Positions 32,791 to 43,139 of a stretch of DNA of 64,000 nt are shown here, piece by piece. The stretch is taken from assembly GCA_949825065.1 (NCBI GenBank), contig OX463862.1, positions 16,363,592 through 16,427,591 of the forward strand, in the 5' to 3' direction. Both the position numbers and the translations under genes were made by a program. Below the pieces are notes generated by a model, which saw only the letters and a list, made by a program, of their open reading frames with translations, was not told the DNA's origin and ran no database searches. The DNA comes from Odontocerum albicorne (Eukaryota; Arthropoda; Insecta; Trichoptera; Odontoceridae). How positions within the stretch are numbered: the stretch's first letter is position 1; every line of letters starts with the position of its first letter.

Positions 32791-33289
32791 ATGTATATAT
32801 ATATACGAGTGTAATATGTATCTAAGGAGAAAACCTCAATCGATACCATGTACCATTCTCAAGTGATCTCATACGATATCTCTCGGGTGAACTGCATTCC
32901 TTGTGCGTGACGTTAATCTTGCTTGGGAGATATAATTCAACAGGCGTGAGTATGCAAATTGCATGCGCACTTTCATGTCTGAAAATGGTCATTTACAGCT
33001 TCAAAAGCAGTTCTGCAGAATTAATGACTGGTTCGACCGCTTCAGACAGAGCACAGTTGATAGTCCCTACTAACTGTTTACACTCGTGATTTAGAGGAAA
33101 ATAATATGATTAAGATCTTGATTAAGAGAAACTAGGTTTCGGTGGTATGGACAATGGAAACCAAGAGAATATGGTATAAAGAAATGGAAACCATGAGGCT
33201 ACTTCATTGCGTACTTAATGCTGAGCATCGTGGTCCTCTTCTACGTCTGGATATTTGGTTTTCATTCATTCGTATGGCACCCTTAAATA

Positions 33290-33320
33290 TTAGGTCCTTA
33301 CATATGAAATTGACGTTTTG
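33290..33320 (+). repeat. mariner 5' terminal inverted repeat
   Basis: 31 bp starting TTAGGTCCTTACATATGAAA and ending CGTTTTG. It differs from the 3' repeat only at position 24 (A here, G there). Confidence 0.95.
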
Positions 33321-33478
33321 CCGTACTGGCAACTTTGATCTCAAATATCTTCTCTTTCGTTAGGAATTCCAAATTCAAATTTATACAGCTATTTACTCAA
33401 GTATTTGTGTTTCGAAAATTATAATTCATTTGTTTTTTCCTCAACTGTTTTTTTTCTTTGCGTCACTCAGTTTACAAA

Positions 33479-34498
33479 ATGGAAAACTTGAAATATCGCG
33501 TTATTTACGAGTACGAGTTCCACCGTGGCACCAGTGCTGCAGAAACGGCTCGAAGGATTAATGATGTGTATGGCGACGGTGCCGCAAAAGAAAACACAGT
33601 GCGTTTTTGGTTCCAACGTTTTCGTTCTGGAAATTTCGACCTGCAGAACAAACCCCGTGGACGGCCGGAGACCAAAGTTGATAATGAAGAATTGAAGGCT
33701 ATTGTGGAAGCGGATCCATCGCAAACCACGTCCGAGTTAGCTGCAGGCTGCGGTGTTAGTGATAAAACTGTTTTAATCCACTTGAAGCAAATTGGGAAGG
33801 TGAAAAAGCTTGAAAGGTGGGTACCTCACGAATTGAGTGAAGCAAATCAACAAACGCGCGTTGACTGCTGCGTTGCATTACTCAACCGGCACAATAATGA
33901 AGGGATTTTGAATCGAATCATTACCTGTGATGAAAAGTGGATCCTGTATGATAATCGGAAGCGCTCATCGCAATGGCTGAACCCTGCCGAACCAGCCAAA
34001 CCATGCCCCAAGCGAAAATTGACTCCAAAAAAGTTACTTGTGAGCGTTTGGTGGACTAGTGCTGGTGTCGTTCACTACAGCTTTCTTAAATCTGGCCAGA
34101 CGATTACGGCAGATGTCTATTGTCAGCAACTGCAAACCATGATGGAAAAGCTAGCTGCTAAACAACCGAGGCTGGTTAATCGCTCTAGGCCACTGCTGCT
34201 TCATGATAACGCTAGACCACACACTGCACAACAGACGGCTATCAAATTAGAAGAGCTTCAATTGGAATGTCTAAGACATCCACCGTACTCTCCGGACCTT
34301 GCCCCAACAGATTACTATTTTTTTCGAAATTTGGATAACTTCTTGCAAGGGAAAAAATTCAACTCCGATGGGGCAGTCCAAACCGACTTCAAAGATTTTA
34401 TTGATTCCCGTCCGAATGGTTTTTTTAGTAAAGGGATCGATGAACTACCTATGAGATGGCAAAAGTGCATAGATAGCAATGGTACATACTTTGATTAA
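33479..34498 (+). CDS. mariner transposase, intact
   Basis: 339 residues from ATG at 33479 (MENLKYRVIY); a GTG further upstream in frame is not needed. The enzyme excises and reinserts the element at TA dinucleotides. The N-terminal third holds the paired helix-turn-helix DNA-binding region (TARRINDVYGDGAAKENTVR; GRPETKVDN). A linker WVPHEL at about 114-119 is followed by the catalytic domain. The DDD triad is D151 (TCDEKW), D243 (LHDNARPH) and D278 (LAPTDYYFF), with exactly 34 residues between the last two, the mariner D,D34D signature. There are no stops or frameshifts. A 189 bp leader separates it from the 5' repeat, and AATAAA overlaps the stop. Whether it is active cannot be told from sequence: single substitutions can kill mariners. 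Confidence 0.95.
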   Translation: MENLKYRVIYEYEFHRGTSAAETARRINDVYGDGAAKENTVRFWFQRFRSGNFDLQNKPRGRPETKVDNEELKAIVEADPSQTTSELAAGCGVSDKTVLIHLKQIGKVKKLERWVPHELSEANQQTRVDCCVALLNRHNNEGILNRIITCDEKWILYDNRKRSSQWLNPAEPAKPCPKRKLTPKKLLVSVWWTSAGVVHYSFLKSGQTITADVYCQQLQTMMEKLAAKQPRLVNRSRPLLLHDNARPHTAQQTAIKLEELQLECLRHPPYSPDLAPTDYYFFRNLDNFLQGKKFNSDGAVQTDFKDFIDSRPNGFFSKGIDELPMRWQKCIDSNGTYFD

Positions 34499-34545
34499 AT
34501 AAATATATTATATTAAAAAAAAATCAACTTTATGTTCCTCCCAAA

Positions 34546-34576
34546 CAAAACGCCAATTTCATATGTAAGGACCTAA
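34546..34576 (-). repeat. mariner 3' terminal inverted repeat
   Basis: Inverse partner of 33290-33320. It ends GTAAGGACCTAA next to the TA duplication. Confidence 0.95.
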
Positions 34577-34766
34577 TATATTATTTTAGAGCATTTTCTT
34601 ATGGGAAATATTTGTGTAAGCCTGTAGAAAAATGATCGATATTTTTTAAACACTTTTTCCCCACATAAGGGATGTGTTCCTTTCCCCACATAAGGGCTAT
34701 GTTCCTTTTGACAACCCTTTTTAAATAAACTGAAGAAAATCACAAGTATACAAGGATTTCGCATCT

Positions 34767-35051
34767 ATGTCAAGACATTTGAACCCATGTTTACATGGGG
34801 GAACATACTGAATCAGTTAATATATTTGAAATTATGAAGCAGATATGTCAAGACATTTGAACCCATGGTTACATGGGGGAACGTACTGAATCAGTGAATA
34901 TATTGAACCCATGGTTACATGGGGGAACGTACTGAATCAGTTAATATATTTGAAATTATGAAGCAGATATGTCAAGACATTTGAACCCATGGTTACATGG
35001 GGGCACGTACTGAATCAGTTAATATATTTGAAATTATGAAGCAGATATGTT
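34767..35051. repeat. 78 bp minisatellite, three units with internal duplication
   Basis: Units start at 34767, 34845 and 34969 with ATGTCAAGACATTTGAACCC. The middle unit is 124 bp because a 46 bp part (TTACATGGGGGAACGTACTG) is repeated inside it. Two short CCCCACATAAGGG units lie just upstream (34660-34700). Confidence 0.9.
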
Positions 35052-35269
35052 GAAGAACATGGTTTAGATACAATTTCTACTGTATACGGCTCCAGTAATC
35101 GAGTCTTCTGGTTAAAAACGACTAGAGTAGAGAAGTAACTCACAGTTCACTATCGTACGAGTTAGAAATATACCACACGTGGACAGGCAACAATTATAGC
35201 ATACGTTACTTTATAGTATTATTACCAGCCGAACTTTTAAACCAGAATAGGATCCCTTTTGTATCCATT

Positions 35270-35370
35270 ATTTTTTTGGCACCATCAGGAATCGCATCGA
35301 ACCCCTTTTTTCAACCGATATCCAGAAGAGGGATATAATCAGTGCTTTACCAACTGGGTAATGGATATTA
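35270..35370 (-). mobile_element. tRNA-like SINE head, fourth type
   Basis: The minus strand has ACCCAGTTGGTAAAGCACTG (A-box-like) and GGGGTTCGATGCGATTCC (B-box-like), 40-50 bp apart. The spacing and lack of a foldable tRNA favour a SINE head over a tRNA gene. Confidence 0.45.
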
Positions 35371-35374
35371 CCAT

Positions 35375-36400
35375 AGTGTAAACTTAAGAAAAATCAAGAA
35401 ATAGTCTATCAAAACTTCTCGCACATGTCTAGGACAGGCGGTAACCAGACGAACTCTTGTTTACTGGAACCCATTTTATGACTTTTGTTATCTTTGACTA
35501 CCATCATAAATTGAACCCGAAACTCCCAGGTGGAAGAGTTTTCACAAATAAGGTGAAACGAACGAACGAGATAAGGCAAAATATAAACTTATCCAAATAC
35601 TTTTTTTTTATATTACAATAAAATATCACAAAACCACCATTTTGGGGATATACCATTTCATTACGTATGGCCTGTGACTAAATTGTCGCATTCCTTAATG
35701 ACAAATTTATCTCTCTTTCCTTAATAATGAAATATTCAAACTCTGCATTCGCATACTTACGAATTCAAAGAAAAAAAATTGGAAATTAGTATGGAAAAAA
35801 CAGATCAAATAAGTTGCAATTAACATAAATAATCAATATAATAGATGTTCACGGTCATTACAACGAGTTCCAACAAAAACACAGTGTGTATCCAGTATCC
35901 AAACAAGAATACACAATGTGAACATGTGTGTAGCTGGTAGAAGACACAAGTGTGTTCAAGCTCATGGCGGAGGCTTGTTTGAACAAATGTGAGAAAATCG
36001 AAGCTAAGAATAACAATGATTACACTAAAATGGGCTCTGCAACCGAGGATCGCGACTCATTTAAAAATTAAACATTCTTTCGTACGACAGGATAAAAGGG
36101 TCTCGAGAGGAATGTCGCCTGATAACATCTTTAAGCTCTGCGTTTATGACATTAATGTTGCCTATGAGTTGGAAGGGCGACAGACAAAGCGTCCTATGCG
36201 ATAGCCGGATCAAATAAAGTGTATCGGATGCATTCGTCACACAGACTAGTATTTGTTTTCTATTGCCTGTGAACATTGTTGGATTATGGCTTGTAAAACT
36301 GTTTAAAAAAGGGTCCTCGCATTATCATTATATATGGCCAGAAAGCCCCTGCGCGCGATAATCGTGTGACCAGTGTTGAACTAGCGTAGAATGATAGCAT
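35375..36400. other. no recognisable gene
   Basis: A GTAAGTATGC donor-like site near 35752 (minus) lacks a matching acceptor. No exon or repeat is supported. Confidence 0.4.
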
Positions 36401-36405
36401 AACTA

Positions 36406-37076
36406 GAAAGCAATGCTTGCATTTGAAGCCCGGTGGGGGCGCAGAACTCGCTCATGGTGGAGAAAGTACAAAACAAATATCTACGATATCTCTATATGAG
36501 AGAGTTCGGTGTCTATCCATGGCTTTATCCTACTCAGTTCCTGCTGGGCATGCTCGGGTATAACTCCTTGAGCGTAAGAAGAGATGTGCGTCTCCTGGTA
36601 TACGTTGTCAAACTCGTTCGAGGGGTTGTGAGCTGTCCAGCATTACTACAAAGATTAGCGTTAAATGTTCCTAACAATTACACTAGACTGCGCCGGCAAG
36701 AACTGTTCTCAATAACATACGCAAGAACGGGTCTTCCAGCCGCTATGCCTGTTGGAAGGGCCTTAACTCTTCTGAACGGGACTGCTTCGGATATTGACAT
36801 ATTTCATATCACATTACCAAAAGCAAAAGTAAATTTTCTTCTTAGATTGAGCGCGTTAGAAAGCACTCATTAACATACCTAAATGACTGTGAATATATGT
36901 GTGTAATATGTTTGTGTGTATGTACTCGTTTGTATGCATATGCATTATTTTTTATTTTATATAATTTTTTGACTTATTTTTTTTTCCTCTATCTAATTTT
37001 TCTTCTTTTTTAATGGTTTGTAGTTTCAAAGTAATTGGGCTATGCCTGTTTTGAAAAAATAAATAAAAATAAATAA
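36406..37076 (+). pseudogene. LINE-B ORF2 C-terminus, copy 3
   Basis: It starts at AACTAGAAAGCAATGCTTGC, slightly further 3' than copy 1, and is about 95% alike by eye. The tryptophan codon of NACIWSP is TGA here. The frame otherwise runs to 36871. The tail ends AAATAAATAAG, where the jockey-type element begins. Confidence 0.85.
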
Positions 37077-38608
37077 GCGGTCCGATCGAGGTGCTCGCCT
37101 TCTCACCGATAGAAATACAAACTATCATTAAAAATCTCATTAACAAAAAAGCACCCGGCCCAGATAAAATCAATAATATCACCTTGAAAAAACTTCCGAA
37201 AAAAGCCATTTACGCCCTTACCGCCATCTACAATGCCTGCCTTCGACATAAATTCTTTCCAACCCCATTCAAAAACGCCGACGTCATCATGTTCCCCAAA
37301 CCGGGTAAAAGCCACATTATCCCCGAAAATCACAGACCGATCAGCCTGCTCCCGACTCTAGGTAAAGTGCTCGAGAAATTAATCCTCGAACGTCTCTCGA
37401 CCGAAACATACTCACGCAACATCATTCCAGATTCGCAACACGGATTTAGGCCATTACACTCTACCAGCCATCAGCTTCTTCGCGTTGTAGAACACATAAT
37501 CAAATCCTTCAGAGCCAAAGGCCTCACGACCCTCCTTTCACTAGACGTGGCGAAAGCCTTCGACACAGTCTGGCATAACGGACTCATATTCAAACTGCAC
37601 AAGTCAGGTATTCCCCTCAGACTAGTGCAAATCATCGCATCATTCCTCGAAAATCGCTCCTTCTCCGTCAAAATAGACGGTATAAACTCATCCCCACGCC
37701 CCATTCTGGCAGGTGTGCCCCAAGGTGCACTGTTGTCCCCTATCCTGTATAACATATACACGAGCGATATGCCTCAATTTTCACGCACACATTATATCAC
37801 CGCGCAATACGCTGACGACACAGCCTTTCTCTCTTCATCGAAATATGAGTCCGATTCCCACGATAGACTGCAAGACTTCATTCCCATTCTGGAGCACTGG
37901 TGCACCAAATGGAAGATCAAAATTAATCCCACCAAAAGCACAGCAGTCCGCTTCTCACGCAGATACATCGAACCCGTCAGAACTCTCAAACTCTTCGGCC
38001 AGAGCGTCCCATGGACGAAACACGTTAAATACTTAGGCCTCACCTTGGATAGTAAACTCTCGTGGTACAAACACGCCCATACTATCAAATCAAAAGCTCA
38101 CGGAACACTCAAATCATTATATCCCTTGATCTGCAAACACAGCAAACTGAGCCTGCGCACTAAACTCCATCTCTATAAAGCGATCATCAGACCTCAATTG
38201 ACTTACGCCCTTCCGGTCTGGGGCCACGCGAAGAAATCAACTCTACATCACATTCAAGTCATTCAAAACAAAGCCCTCCGCATAATCTTAAAAGCACCCT
38301 ACATAGTACGTAACTCTAGACTCCACGCGGATATCAAACTACATACCATCCCCGAACATATGCGCGCTCTGGCCGAGAGGTTTTACAGCTCTGTATCCTG
38401 TCATCCCAACCCAATCATAAAATCCTTAGATAACTACAGCGCGAACACCAGCTACAGACACACTCGTCCGAAATCAATATTGCGAAACATCCCCTCGACC
38501 CCCGCCCCCCCCTCTATAACTTTAATCATCCCCACAAATGACCCACCGATCGTCACTCTGGACACTCCTTCATCGACAGCTCCTCCGCAAGACAGTTTAC
38601 CCCCTTAG
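37077..38608 (+). pseudogene. jockey-type reverse transcriptase, 5'-truncated
   Basis: About 505 codons are open without ATG; the frame simply enters from the truncation point at 37077. Residues counted from 37091 show KAPGPDKI at 20-27, PISLLPTLGKVLEKL near 83, QHGFRPLHST at 116-125 and motif A LDVAKAFDTVW with D152. GVPQGALLSPILYNIY follows at 208-223, YADD at 240-243, and VKYLGLTLDSKLSW later. All catalytic aspartates are present. The endonuclease domain and ORF1 are missing. Third positions are clearly GC-richer than in neighbouring elements, suggesting a recent insertion from a different base-composition history. The 3' UTR probably continues towards 39000 without an obvious A tail. Long minus frames here are antisense shadows. 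Confidence 0.9.
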
Positions 38609-39139
38609 GCAACCGCATTTCTCAACTTCAACAAACATTATTCATCCCTTAATATATATTTTTAAAAGTCACACACGTTTCCCCACTCATTTACTTAGCT
38701 ACATATACTTTATTCATTCTTATAATTTATACACCATCATTATTTTTTCACCCATTCAATATATAACAGTGTGTGACGACACAAATTTTATGTATATTCG
38801 TATTTAATTATCTTTGTATATACCATCTTATTTATATATGTATTTAATCGTTTATAATTTCTCATAATCATTCACAAAATCAAAACATTTACCATAAACC
38901 TATCCTTTCCCGATTCCTAAAAAGATCCAAAATATCCAAAAAATATCAAAACAGTCAGAACTTATCCGATGAAGGAGTAAGGCGTCCTACCATTGGACCG
39001 AAACTCCGAACAAGTAATCAATCACTAGAGGTGCTCGCGATGTGCGATGGTCTAAACATAAAAGAGACGCAAAATGAGCAAATATATTCTCGTTCGAAAC
39101 ATTATTCTGTTTATATTTCTATAAAGTTCTACCGGCCAA

Positions 39140-39375
39140 CAGGGAATCTTTTCCCTTCACCCAGATCTTCACCGAGACTCGTTGAAGTGAGATCTACAAC
39201 GATTGAGCGGCAACAATCCACCTATTACACAGTCTTTGTACCGGTGCTGTACATAAATGATTCAACAGGATCATCTTTAAGCGCTGCATTTAACATGACC
39301 CAGAACCGAAATAGGTGCTACACCGAGTTCGAGACATAGCCGAGGATTACCGACACTCAGCACCGAGCAAACGAT
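39140..39375 (+). mobile_element. LINE-D 3' scrap
   Basis: AACATGACCCAGAACCGAAA, then CCGACACTCAGCACCGAGCA and GATGAAGAAGAAAGA follow the order of the LINE-D ORF end and its GAAGAAG-rich tail at 62500-62560. Weak. Confidence 0.35.
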
Positions 39376-39399
39376 GAAGAAGAAAGAATATCACTAAAA

Positions 39400-40605
39400 C
39401 AAAATTTATAATATTTAATAGCTTGGCTGCAACAATCGGGTAGATTTCGTCTGTGCGTGAAAAGAAAGGATATTTCCCATTTTGTGGTATCCTGTAAACA
39501 GGGACTAGAACATTTCTGTCGTAAAAATTGTATCATTCTCTTGATTTTTTTATTATACGAGTACGTCGGTAATAAATAAATACAGATTTTACATTATTAC
39601 CCAATGTACTCGTAGTTTCGAACTCTCCTGGTCATGATCGAAGAAAGCGCATTGAAATTTTCAGTATGTTGCAACATGAGATCCACTATAATAGATAGTG
39701 TTTCTTACGAAATCTACCTAAAAAACGGACACAACAAAACATATTGATGCGTTCGAGTCATCCTACATCTTTTTCTAGCAGTAGATTATTGACTTCTTTT
39801 TTCTGCATTATTCTGGAATGTAGACTACCAGCTATCTCTCCAACTCTTTGGGAGTCTGTCTGGTAGTTGGATCCTATGGGATAACCATGAGATAGAGAGA
39901 GAGTACGGTGTCTCACCCATTCTTTGAGTGTGATCCCGTAATGGCTTAACCATTTTATGATGTCTTCAGTTGTATACATCCTTCTTACATATATGTATTT
40001 CTTATTCTGTCTTAGTATTTACCAGTTATACAATACATCGTAAGACCTTGATTTCTGATGTTTTGAGAAGTGCCTTCGTTCGTGCGGTATCTGTTATAGT
40101 TTCAATAGCATAACGCATTAGTCTTGTTCACGCATTTAATGTTTCAGATAAGAACGCATTCTGACTCCACTTGTAGGTTTATATTTTTACTAGTGGTTAC
40201 ATCAACTTGAAAACTTCTGCCTCATAATAACGAAGACCTGTAGGCCTCTAAAGATAACAAATATCTAATTCGGTCGAGCAGCAGTAGCTCTCCCAAGAAC
40301 TCTGTTTATGTGACAAATTAGCACCTTCAGAAGCGAATGCTATCAGAGGTGATGTAATTGCGATCCATCTAACAATAACTTATCAAATAGACGTAAGATT
40401 GTCTACAATATACATTAAAATGCAACGATGTAGGTCTGTTATTACGTGAAAAAACAACAATGAAAACGAAAATTGCCAATTGACGTTTTTCACTTTCAAT
40501 AAACATGTTTGTAATGCACTCGTACATTCTCATATAACATATGTTAAATTGACATTAGGTTATTCGTCAAAAATAGATTTTCATAAAATATCGGATATGC
40601 TTAAT
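39400..40605. other. no recognisable gene
   Basis: It contains two TACTCGTA/TACGAGTA octamers (39556, 39607). A 73-codon minus frame (39758-39979) has no family resemblance. Confidence 0.4.
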
Positions 40606-40611
40606 TTAGTG

Positions 40612-40870
40612 GGACGACCTCCGTTGCCTAGTTGGTAAGACGCCGGGCTTCCACCCAGGGTTTTTGGGATTCATTCCCGATGGTAAAAAAAAGTACAAAA
40701 TGGTACCAGTGGAGTTGAAGAGTTCGTCTGGTAACAAAACTCGCATGCGTTAGGCGTGTATGAGTGATTTTGCATCTTCATGGACGGTATTTGACGACCT
40801 GCGAATTCCACAGTGGTTCTAAAATCCGAAGGCTTGTTTACTGGGACCGAAGACAAGATTGACTCCCGAC
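40612..40870 (+). mobile_element. SINE-C, copy 2
   Basis: GACGACCTCCGTTGCCTAGT and TGGTAAGACGCC (A box) precede GGGATTCATTCCCGATGG (B box). The body shares ACTCGCATGCGTTAGG-like and CACAGTGGTTCTAA elements with 19474-19690. Confidence 0.7.
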
Positions 40871-40941
40871 CAAACTCTGACATGTCATTCAAAGACTATA
40901 CATATATAGTCCAACGTTTCCATTTTAAAACTTAAAATATT

Positions 40942-41175
40942 GCATTGTATTGTATTACACTCCATTATACACAGTACAACCTGGATGGTTTATTGCCAAT
41001 ATTATGGCCAATTTCTTCCAACCAACCAGAAATATATTAAAGAGGCTTTAAGTGACAATCAGACTGAACTTCTTTAAAAAAATCTTAGGTTCATTGAAAA
41101 TCAAACCTACAATCTAACTAGCAACCCTCGGCTTGAGAGACAGGCGTGTTACCAACTAGGCCATGAAGGTCGTCT
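40942..41175 (-). mobile_element. SINE-B, full-length copy
   Basis: From the left: TGTATTACACTCCATTATAC (inverse of the terminus), TTCTTCCAACCAACCAGAAA, AAAGAGGCTTTAAGTG, the inverse B box TCAAACCTAC, and GTTACCAACTAGGCCATGAA (inverse A box). Confidence 0.8.
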
Positions 41176-41586
41176 TATAATTGCGTGGGATTAAGTACTC
41201 CGTAAACGAATGACATTTACACATTAAACTTGATTTCATCTATATTATTCTCTTTTGCTACAAGGTCCAAGGAATCTGGGAAGGTCACTGGAGGTGAAGA
41301 GTGTGTGCACATCACCACCGCTGTTGACTCCTGCGCCAGTGACGGTTATCATGTGCGCCCAGTATATATAAGGAAGTTACTTGAAGCTTGTGAATAATTC
41401 ATGAGCTGACACCAACAGGTCCAAACTGAAAAACATAATCTGTAGCAAATTAATTGTACCGTATTAAATGAACATGAAGTTAAGAATCTAACAATTCAAT
41501 ATATTGGTTTAAATTGATTTCCACACTCCTGCTAGAAACACACGGAACCTTTTACAACACAAATGTGTTAACAGGATTTTACTTAC

Positions 41587-41681
41587 GATAGTTGTACGTT
41601 GTAATTCATCAAGTTGGAGAACTCCATATGTGGTTTCGTGGATATTTTCAATGTAGACGTTGAGTTCAGGAGGTTCCATAT
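41587..41681 (-). CDS. candidate exon A of a host gene
   Basis: The minus strand reads GGTATAACCAG, a 95 nt segment, then GTAAGTAAAATCC (an excellent 5' splice site). The frame starting two bases in is open for 31 codons, beginning MEPPELNVYIENIHETTYGV and ending ELQRTTI, with protein-like composition and codon variety unlike the AT-rich noise around it. A second frame is also open, but is less protein-like. The pyrimidine tract before the AG is weak. The ATG sits in a fair context (G at -3 and +4), so this may instead be an initial coding exon. It ends in phase 0, matching the phase-0 start of 32017-32094. Protein not recognised. Confidence 0.5.
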
Positions 41682-41778
41682 CTGGTTATACCATTTTATT
41701 TAATGTTTTTTTTTGCAATTTGGCTTATAATTTCGTATTATCGTCTTTGAGAGAGATTATACTTTTCCCTACTTATGG

Positions 41779-42093
41779 AGGTGCATGGCCGCGCGGTAAC
41801 GCACTGGACTTCCGTGCGGAAGGATCGCTGGATGGGACCCCGCGCTGTGCTAATGGCTCAGGCATTTTTTCCGCCAAATAAGGATACCTATGATTTCGGT
41901 CATATCTATTCTTTCGAAAAGAGAAAAATAAAACATGCCGGTGTGCTCCGATCGTCTCACATCGGTGTACCATTGGATCCAGTACAGCGGTGTAGCCGGT
42001 GAGTTTGCTGGTTTTCAAAGGCGCACTCACCCAAAGGAAAAAGAGACAAGAAAAAAACTCTACAGCCCAGCTTCGCTTTCTAACTGAATTAAT
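41779..42093 (+). mobile_element. SINE-A, copy 2
   Basis: GTGCATGGCCGCGCGGTAAC begins the tRNA-like head. TTCGGTCATATCTATTC, GGATCCAGTACAGCGGTGTA and CAGCTTCGCTTTCTAAC complete the element in the same order as the copy at 113-431. Confidence 0.65.
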
Positions 42094-42194
42094 GGCGAGG
42101 GTATCCTCGACTACAAGACCCAGCAAATACGACTTTTCCTACTCAAGTCTTGTATTGTTAATTGAATTTAAAGTTAATTAAATTTAAACAGTCT

Positions 42195-42295
42195 TGAGAT
42201 CGGTAGGGTTATACCGTTACAAAAAGTGGAATAAACAATGTTTGATAAAATAAATTACAATGTCTCTAAACCTCCACAATATTAATGCTTTAACT
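42195..42295. repeat. hairpin repeat family, half copy
   Basis: GGTAGGGTTATACCGTTACA, AAGTGGAATAAACAATGTTT and CTCTAAACCTCCACAATATT follow the family order. Only one arm is present. Confidence 0.7.
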
Positions 42296-42319
42296 GAGAA
42301 GAATACACGAGGTGAGAAT

Positions 42320-42612
42320 ATATGACAACATAAAGAATGTAGTGATTATAAATTAATGAGACCTTAAAGCTGGTGTATTGAGTAAGGTTTGGGCATGTGG
42401 AACGAATGAATGAAGAAAGACTAACAAAACAAATATATACTACAAATGTGAGTGGGAGGCGTGTAAGAGGAAGACCAAGGAAAGTATGATATTTTGAAAG
42501 AAGTAAACGTAGAAATTTATAGATAGGATAGGAAAGTTTGGAAAGATAGGAAAGTTTGGAAATTTGTTCTTTCTGCCTACCCCGACAGGGCAAAGGCGTG
42601 ATGGTATGTATG
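42320..42612 (+). mobile_element. LINE-A 3' end with deletion
   Basis: GGTTTGGGCATGTGGAACGA, AAGACTAACAAAACAAATAT and GGCGTGTAAGAGGAAGACCA are followed by CTGCCTACCCCGACAGGGCA and GGCGTGATGGTATGTATG. It preserves the family's TATG-rich 3' terminus. A short stretch (AGGAAAGTTTGGAAAGAT) is tandemly repeated near 42520-42560. Confidence 0.8.
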
Positions 42613-42650
42613 TACAAAACAATTAATTAACTGATATTTTTTAAATAAGA

Positions 42651-42760
42651 AACCGATAGGGTTATACCGTTACAAAAAGTGGAATAAACAGTGTTTGATA
42701 AAACAAATTACAATGTCTTGAAACCTCCACAACGTTAATGCCTTAACTATAAACAATATA
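42651..42760. repeat. hairpin repeat family, half copy
   Basis: AACCGATAGGGTTATACCGT to AACGTTAATGCCTTAACTAT. It is nearly identical to the block at 42195 and to the right part of 10555. Confidence 0.75.
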
Positions 42761-42766
42761 ATATAA

Positions 42767-42915
42767 TTGTATTGTATTACACTTTCATTGTATACAGTAC
42801 AACCTGGTGGACATGTCATTATGACTGGAAATATTTTATTAATATTTTTGGATACCATCAGCAAGCGAGCTCGTACCCTCTGGCAGAAGACAAGAATCTT
42901 CTCAACTAGGCCATG
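42767..42915 (-). mobile_element. SINE-B, rearranged copy
   Basis: The tail terminus (TTGTATTACACTTTCATTGT) and head (CTCAACTAGGCCATGG) are both present in inverse orientation, but the centre is replaced or deleted. The head meets the head of the next SINE. Confidence 0.65.
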
Positions 42916-42916
42916 G

Positions 42917-43130
42917 ATGACATCCGTGGCCTAGTTAATAAGCCCCTGTCTCCCGATCCGGAGATTGTGGGTTCAAATCCAACTGCAACACAGATAAAAA
43001 AAAGGATTCCAGTATGGTTTTCATTTAAGGCCTCTTTACCATCTTTCTGGTTTGTTAAAAGAGATTGCCACATTGCAATAAGTACGCCAGGTTGTACTGT
43101 ATCATATATAACGAAAGTGTAATACAACAC
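42917..43130 (+). mobile_element. SINE-B, full-length copy
   Basis: GATGACATCCGTGGCCTAGT, GTGGGTTCAAATCCAACTGC (B box), GGATTCCAGTATGG, TTGCCACATTGCAATAAGTA and AACGAAAGTGTAATACAACA. It lies head-to-head with the preceding copy. Confidence 0.8.
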
Positions 43131-43139
43131 AATATTATG

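Larger units (their letters stand above)
33290..34576 (+). mobile_element. complete mariner transposon, cecropia-type
   Basis: A 1287 bp element flanked by TA at 33288-33289 and 34577-34578. The terminal inverted repeats are 31 bp (33290-33320 and 34546-34576) beginning TTAGGTCCTTACATATGAAA, with one mismatch at position 24. It contains a single uninterrupted transposase gene. Length, TA target and end sequence fit the cecropia subfamily of mariner. All parts needed for movement appear present, unlike any other element here. Confidence 0.95.

Noticed and set aside
38950..39010. GAUGAAGG...GAAAC phrase resembling a hammerhead core after the jockey element
   Set aside because: The first box reads CCGAUGA, not CUGANGA, and no stems consistent with a hammerhead could be drawn.
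41355..41370. TATATATAAGG as a TATA box
   Set aside because: No coding start, initiator or exon follows on the plus strand; TA runs are common here.
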